Assembly: GCF_954871325.1 (NCBI RefSeq)
Contig: NC_088777.1
Coordinates: forward strand, 11,447,366 to 11,511,365
Length of the DNA: 64,000 bases
Direction of reading: 5' to 3'
Origin: Gordionus sp. m RMFG-2023
Lineage: Eukaryota > Nematomorpha > Gordioida > Chordodea > Parachordodidae
The notes under the pieces were generated by a model. It had not been told where the DNA came from, ran no database searches, and saw nothing but the letters and a program-made list of their open reading frames with translations. This document shows positions 61,057 to 64,000 of the stretch, piece after piece; within the stretch, counting starts at the first letter, position 1; each line of letters starts with the position of its first letter. Both the position numbers and the translations under genes were made by a program.

Positions 61057-62637
61057 AAATGCTGTAAACATTACCACAAAAAAGAAACGCGTTACCGTTA
61101 CTCGTTACATATGAAAAAAAGAAACACGTTACCGTTATTCGTTACCTTTTCAAAAAAGGAGTTAAAAAGTAACGGGCTACTTGTTACTTAAAAAAATTAA
61201 ATATATACAAAAATAATATTTATTTTTTTCTGACAATATATAATAAAATAAAACTTTACTTTAAGAATATAAAAGATCTTTTTATAAAAAAAATATTTAT
61301 ATATTTAATTATAATATAAATAAAATTATACAAAAATAATATATTATAAAATAACATCTTTATGTAACAATTTTTTATTTATTTTTAGCAACAATTGATT
61401 TCAAAATTTTGATCAGACGAACAAGAGCGCTTAGTGCTCAACACAGCTGGTCAAATAATGGGATGTTATATATAGTATTTTAATAATAAATAAATCTATA
61501 AAGAAATTCTCTGTAAAATTTTGTTATTGGATAAATCCTACGCCACTATTTCATTATATACATATATGATAAACAAAGTCTTTTTAAATCACTATTTTTT
61601 TATTCTTTAAATTTATTAACAATTATAGTTTAACCAATAGCAATATTAAAACAAGTAATAGAAGATATAAAAAAATACTCAATATAAAACTTTGAACCAA
61701 AACCAATATTTTGTTAATTGGATTTTTAATGTTGGTTCCCAGCCCAATACTGTAGTATAATTTAATTGCTTATATTTAGGCTGTGCCGATATTTTTCACC
61801 GATCCGATCCGATATTGCTTCAAAATCGATCCGATATTTATATTGATTTTTAACCACCCCCATAACAAAAAAGGAATAGTAAAAAGATTAGATCGGTTTT
61901 TCTAGGTATCGGCCCGATCCAATATTTTTGTAAAACGCTAAATATCGGTGTTGATCAGATCCGATATTTAATATCGATACAACCCTACTTCTATTTTAAT
62001 TCCATGATTAAGCATTTCAAAATATTATGAAAGAATATTATTCTATTATTAGAGTAATGTTTAAAATAATGATATATTAATTTATCTTTTTACCTTAAAA
62101 TGCTTTTTTAAGTTTGAACTGCTGGACATTGAGGTTGAAATATTTGTGTTGGGATATAATTTACATCTACAAAGTTAGACTTGGTACCATTAATTTTCTT
62201 TATTGGTTTAAAATATATTTCAAATTGGGGCCAGGGAAGGGTTAAATCATCTTCAACTGAAGAAGTAAGTACTATGGACATAATATTCTTAAAATAAATT
62301 ATAAGAATAATAATATAATTATTAACATTTACTTTGAATTTTGATTGAATATTAATTTCGACAGAAAATTTAACAACGAGAATTTAAAATAAAAATGAAG
62401 GAAGTGGTTGATATGAATTAAAACTCGGCTTAAATTATTTATATTAAGATTAAAAAATAAATTAATGTAATACAATAAAATATGTTTTACTTTTTGATGA
62501 TAATTTTTAAGAAAAAATATTCAAAAAAAGAAACGCCTTACCAGTACTTGTTACCTCTAGAAGGAGGTAACGAATGGCGTTCCTTTTCTTCAAAAAAAGT
62601 AACGTCGTTCCTTTTCTGACAATACTTCACAGCACTA
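61057..62637. mobile_element. 1.58-kb hAT element, CGTTAC words
   Basis: Ends aaatgctgtaaacattacc and (reverse complement) TAGTGCTGTGAAGTATTG are flanked by gttaggtg (61049-61056) and gtttggtg (62638-62645), one mismatch in 8. Words cgttac, gttaccg, gtaacg and the like are packed into 61085-61195 and 62530-62615 only. There is no recognisable transposase between them. A second hAT element (61777-61988) is nested inside. Confidence 0.8.
61777..61988. mobile_element. 212-bp hAT element, CGATCCGATATT words
   Basis: Ends TAGGCTGTGCCGATATT and (reverse complement) TAGGGTTGTATCGATATT are flanked by cttatatt (61769-61776) and cttctatt (61989-61996), one mismatch in 8. Words cgatccgatatt, gatcggtt and ggcccgatcc lie near both ends. 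Confidence 0.85.
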
Positions 62638-63422
62638 GTTTGGTGATTTTTTTAAAATGTTGAATTTGAATATGATGACATATATAATTCATGATCTAAT
62701 CTATGGTTATGTTTATCCTTATTACTGTCTCATTTCAACTATGCCCATTTTTTTCTAAAGAAAATAGAAATTAGTTATTTTCAATATTTTAAATTAATTA
62801 AAAAAATTTATAAGATAGATAAATAAATTATAAAGATAAGCATAGCTACTCGAAAATAATAGCAGAATCCTTTACTTGTAGTATTTACTTTAACATCATT
62901 GAGAAAATTACATTTCTAAATTATATTTATAAAAAATTGTTTACTTTGAATTATATTCGTTGTGATTCTATTCTCAAGTAAAATTTCGATGTTTGATGTT
63001 TGTATTAATTATGAATATGATTATATCATTGGATCATATAAAATAATATAACTTTTCCGTACCTTAATAGACCAATCACAGATATGGACAAAGTTTTAGT
63101 GCTTTCGTTCGGTATCGTTTACTGACTGTCATTGCTATCGTCCCACAGTTTCGAATTGTGTTATATTTATACCTTTTGTCGCCTTATGCAAAGGTGAAGT
63201 AGGGATTTCCGTCCTATGATCGTATGGACACTTCATCGTAAAGTTTCGTCCAATTCTGTTTCAAAATATTTTTATTTATAATCATAATAATGGATATTAA
63301 AACGGTGTCCAGCAACATCAAAATTCTTCTTGAGAAAAGAAATACCCAATATAATTCAAAGTTAACCATCTAGATATAATCAATTTAGTAATGTAACTTT
63401 AGAAAACAAAATTACTAATAAA

Positions 63423-63612
63423 AAATCCAAAAGTGGACATGATATTTTATGTTTTAATGATTTGGAATATACTATGCATAGGGTAATAAATTCCACATCA
63501 TATTACCGATGTAGAAAAAGAAGTTGTTCTGAACGTGATCGGGGTATTTTCCAATCAGGTAAGTTAACAAAAACTTAGGATCATACCTTAGAACAATGTA
63601 AATCCCCTATTG
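63423..63612 (+). pseudogene. FLYWCH-like zinc-finger relic
   Basis: The frame beginning KSKSGHDILCFNDLEYTMHR and continuing STSYYRCRKRSCSERDRG fits a FLYWCH module: aromatic lead-in, Y-x-C-x4-C, then a trailing His/Cys part DHTLEQC. A stop codon lies between the two halves unless a GT donor at about 63560 (gtaagt) removes it. FLYWCH fingers occur both in MULE transposons and in host DNA-binding proteins. No flanking domain was found. Confidence 0.5.
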
Positions 63613-64000
63613 GTAAATATTTTTTATAAATAATTCACTATGACACCTATTATCTAGTCAATAACCTTCTATGTATGTCTGATAGTCAACCAATAACTCA
63701 ATTCCAATTATCTCAACAAATTAAATACAACCTTCATTATCAAGTTTCATAAAATATTAGATTTTTAAAGTAACTATAGTTTTAGACTATCAGCTTACTC
63801 AATCTCAACTTCTAGTAACGCTCAACATGCAGTCTGCTAATATAATATCAAGTTTCACAAATTAAAATTTCTATAATTTTTTTTTAGGCAATATGTTTGT
63901 TCAGTCTGAGCTCTTTGTTAGAAACTCTCAATCAACTAGCTAAAGAAGGTTCAGATCGATCTAGGAATGACTCTTAAAAAAAACAAATTCCAAATATAGC

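Noticed and set aside
1-64000. tRNA or rRNA genes
   Set aside because: No cloverleaf with an A-box and B-box, and no rRNA-like conserved block, was found on reading both strands.

Overview
AT-rich eukaryotic DNA. The genes have many short GT-AG introns, and the intergenic DNA and introns are filled with small DNA-transposon relics. An animal genome is clear from the equilibrative nucleoside transporter (ENT, SLC29) genes. A small-genome arthropod such as a caligid copepod is a guess from composition and transposon load, not something the sequence proves.

Host genes. Three plus-strand tandem paralogues of an ENT-family transporter (ENT-A 13720-19869, ENT-B 31273-40136, ENT-C 44246-53044) make up the core. 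Each has eight exons with the same splice phases. Spliced by hand, each gives an open reading frame of 457, 453 and 457 residues. All three keep the ENT signatures PWN, GLAG-LP and the C-terminal helices, but all have lost the usual Asp and Arg of the transmembrane-8 motif FNxxDxxGR. The array is flanked by two paralogous three-exon genes for small secreted cysteine peptides (7174-9142 and 57592-58175, both plus strand). No other complete host gene was recognised.

Mobile DNA. The window is dominated by hAT-type elements: transposase remnants (775-3180, 28504-28794, 29042-31011) and at least a dozen short non-autonomous elements. Seven elements have 8-bp flanking duplications, three perfect and four with one mismatch. 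They lie between genes and in every ENT gene, but not in any ENT exon. A 4.1-kb LTR retrotransposon fossil (20991-25104) with 348-bp LTRs and a 5-bp target duplication lies between ENT-A and ENT-B.

The most unusual feature is the interior of the short hAT-like elements. Each has its own short GC-richer word (GGGGTAGG, GCGGGAG, GTGGGAG, GAACC, GGGCC, GGCTC/GAGCC, ACCCGCC, GGGTTCGGG, CGATCCGATATT, CGTTAC, ACCGGTT, GGCGGCG and others) repeated many times near both ends in an A/T background. Related elements at different loci carry different words that have changed together throughout the element. The likely reading is arrays of subterminal transposase-binding sites that switched along with the DNA-binding specificity of their hAT transposases.

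Region by region: 1-6600 nested hAT elements; 7174-9142 peptide gene; 10-12.4 kb word element, a degraded coding-like block and tandem repeats; 13.7-19.9 kb ENT-A; 20-31 kb LTR fossil and hAT elements; 31.3-40.1 kb ENT-B; 40.1-44.2 kb mostly featureless with one coding-like relic; 44.2-53.0 kb ENT-C; 53-57.5 kb word elements; 57.6-58.2 kb second peptide gene; 58.2-64 kb transposon relics, including a nested hAT pair and a FLYWCH-like zinc-finger relic.
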